A DNA stretch of 14,073 nt. Origin: DATGQT01 sp033720695. GTDB taxonomy: Bacteria > Bacteroidota > Rhodothermia > Rhodothermales > Rubricoccaceae. The notes beneath the pieces were generated by a model. That model was not told the origin of the DNA. It made no database searches and saw only the letters and a list, made by a program, of their open reading frames with translations. Below are positions 13,230 to 14,073 of the stretch, piece by piece. A program made the position numbers and the translations under genes. Where the stretch lies: contig JAWWCA010000092.1 in assembly GCA_033720695.1 (NCBI GenBank), forward strand, positions 1-14,073, read 5' to 3'. How positions within the stretch are numbered: the stretch's first letter is position 1; each line of letters begins with the position of its first letter.

Positions 13230-14073
13230 ATGGCGAAGTCCACCCGCAGCAACCCCACCAGCCGCGCGCAGCAGCCGGCGCCGCTCGAAGGCAACCGGCT
13301 CTGGCGGGAGCGTGGGCGCGTGCGGAAGACGGCGCCCCACCTCCGCGAGCCCTCGGCCTGGGAGAAGCTGCCGGGGTGGGGGCAGCACGCCATCTGCCTG
13401 GGCTTCCTGCTCGCGGTCGCCCTCGGGTTCTGGGCGCCGACGCTCGGCGGGGACACCCTCATCGGCGGCGACATCGTGCAGTGGCGGGGGACGGCCCAGG
13501 CGATGCTCCAGTACGAGGAGGCCACGGGCGTCGACGCCCTCTGGGCGCCGAACGTGTTCGGCGGGATGCCGGGCTACCTCATCCACTACCCGCTCAAAGC
13601 CCCGGGTCTCGACTCGATCCCGAGGGCGCTCCGCGCGCTCGGCTTCTGGCCCCTTGCCTACGTCCTCGTGCTCCTGCTGGGCACCTACCTCCTCGGCTAC
13701 GTGCTGACGCGGAGCAAGCTGGCCGGGACCCTCGCCGCCGTCGCCTACGGGCTCACCACCTACGTCCCCCTCATCCTCGCTGCCGGGCACAACTCCAAGT
13801 TTATCGCGATGGCGTGGGCGCCGTGGCTGCTCCTCGCCTTCGCCGTGGTGCTGTACCGGCCGGACGAGAGCGGGTGGATGCGGAACCTCTTCCTCGCCGG
13901 GCTCTTCGCGATCGCCGCCGCCGTCAACCTCCGCGCGGGCCACGTCCAGATCACGTACTACGTCACGTTCGTGGCCGGGGTGTGGTGGCTGGCGGAGGGG
14001 GTCGCGGCGGTCCGGCTCGGCCGCCTCCCCCGGTTCGCGATCTCGACGGGCGTGCTCGCGCTCGGCGCCCTCC
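13230..14073 (+). CDS. YfhO-like polytopic membrane protein, N-terminal part (3' end outside window)
   Basis: The first 281 residues of a large integral membrane protein are present; the frame is open to the window end. A basic, low-complexity cytoplasmic tail of about 50 residues is followed by transmembrane segments near 53-70, 138-158, 165-185, 192-208, 218-232 and 241-259. A polar loop after the first segment holds GGDIVQWRG (79-87). The sequence AAGHNSKFIAMAWAPWLLL (184-202) and the later RAGHVQITYY (235-244) are typical of the YfhO family found widely in Bacteroidota, a GT-C-like group linked to decoration of cell-wall or surface glycans. The full protein is normally several hundred residues longer. 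Start ATG at 13230 is preceded by no clear Shine-Dalgarno. Family call is good; the glycan substrate is unknown. Confidence 0.85.
   Translation, partial: MAKSTRSNPTSRAQQPAPLEGNRLWRERGRVRKTAPHLREPSAWEKLPGWGQHAICLGFLLAVALGFWAPTLGGDTLIGGDIVQWRGTAQAMLQYEEATGVDALWAPNVFGGMPGYLIHYPLKAPGLDSIPRALRALGFWPLAYVLVLLLGTYLLGYVLTRSKLAGTLAAVAYGLTTYVPLILAAGHNSKFIAMAWAPWLLLAFAVVLYRPDESGWMRNLFLAGLFAIAAAVNLRAGHVQITYYVTFVAGVWWLAEGVAAVRLGRLPRFAISTGVLALGAL

Noticed and set aside
12159..13943. A 594-codon open frame on the minus strand across plsC and the YfhO-like gene
   Set aside because: It spans two genes with recognisable families and their intergenic gap, and its composition (Arg, Gly, Glu, Pro, His) is that of a shadow frame.

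Overview
The window is about 14 kb of very GC-rich (roughly 70%) bacterial chromosome. It is densely packed, shows no mobile elements, phage genes or CRISPR, and carries mostly housekeeping and cell-envelope genes. Several intergenic regions contain a promoter of the Bacteroidota type: a TTG-like -33 box, then 18-19 bases, then a TAnnTT(TTG) -7 box. The best example is TTTGG-N19-TACCTTTTG in front of fabF. With the high GC and the gene families present (bacterial geranylgeranylglyceryl-phosphate synthase, DUF4382 lipoprotein, YfhO-like membrane protein), this points to a high-GC Rhodothermota-like member of the Bacteroidota/FCB group. Rubricoccaceae is my guess; the assignment is inference.

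Layout, left to right. Bases 1-1368 hold the 3' half of alaS. It is followed by a geranylgeranylglyceryl-phosphate synthase family gene (1459-2247) and a tRNA-Ser(CGA) gene (2333-2419) with a terminator-like hairpin. On the minus strand is a fabF-type ketoacyl-ACP synthase (2495-3778). Divergent from it is a Rieske/FAD-NAD oxidoreductase fusion of the AIFM3 type (4035-5645). Convergent with that is a minus-strand run: a DUF4382 lipoprotein (5691-6614), a small double-CxxC protein (6739-7017), a TerB-like helical protein (7216-7572) and a dynamin-like GTPase (7643-9427). After a 297-base regulatory gap the plus strand resumes with an outer-membrane barrel candidate that has a near-perfect Shine-Dalgarno (9725-10780). 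Then come a lipoprotein resembling an M28 peptidase without its metal ligands (10823-11545), a sugar-isomerase-fold protein with changed metal-site residues (11584-12339), a PlsC-type acyltransferase (12360-13130) and the 5' part of a YfhO-like polytopic membrane protein (13230 to the window end).

Functional links. Three genes concern lipid building (GGGP synthase, FabF, PlsC), and most of the rest concern the envelope. The dynamin-like gene and the TerB-like gene sit in tandem 70 bases apart and may be co-transcribed. The genes from 9725 to 13130 have gaps of 42, 38 and 20 bases and could form one transcript, with a fresh promoter-like element before the YfhO-like gene.

I see no clear-cut new defence or mobile system. 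The most novel material is the pair of adjacent, apparently degenerate enzymes (10823-12339), the dynamin/TerB pair, the unexplained palindromes in front of the Rieske gene and between 9528 and 9592, and the small zinc-ribbon candidate.
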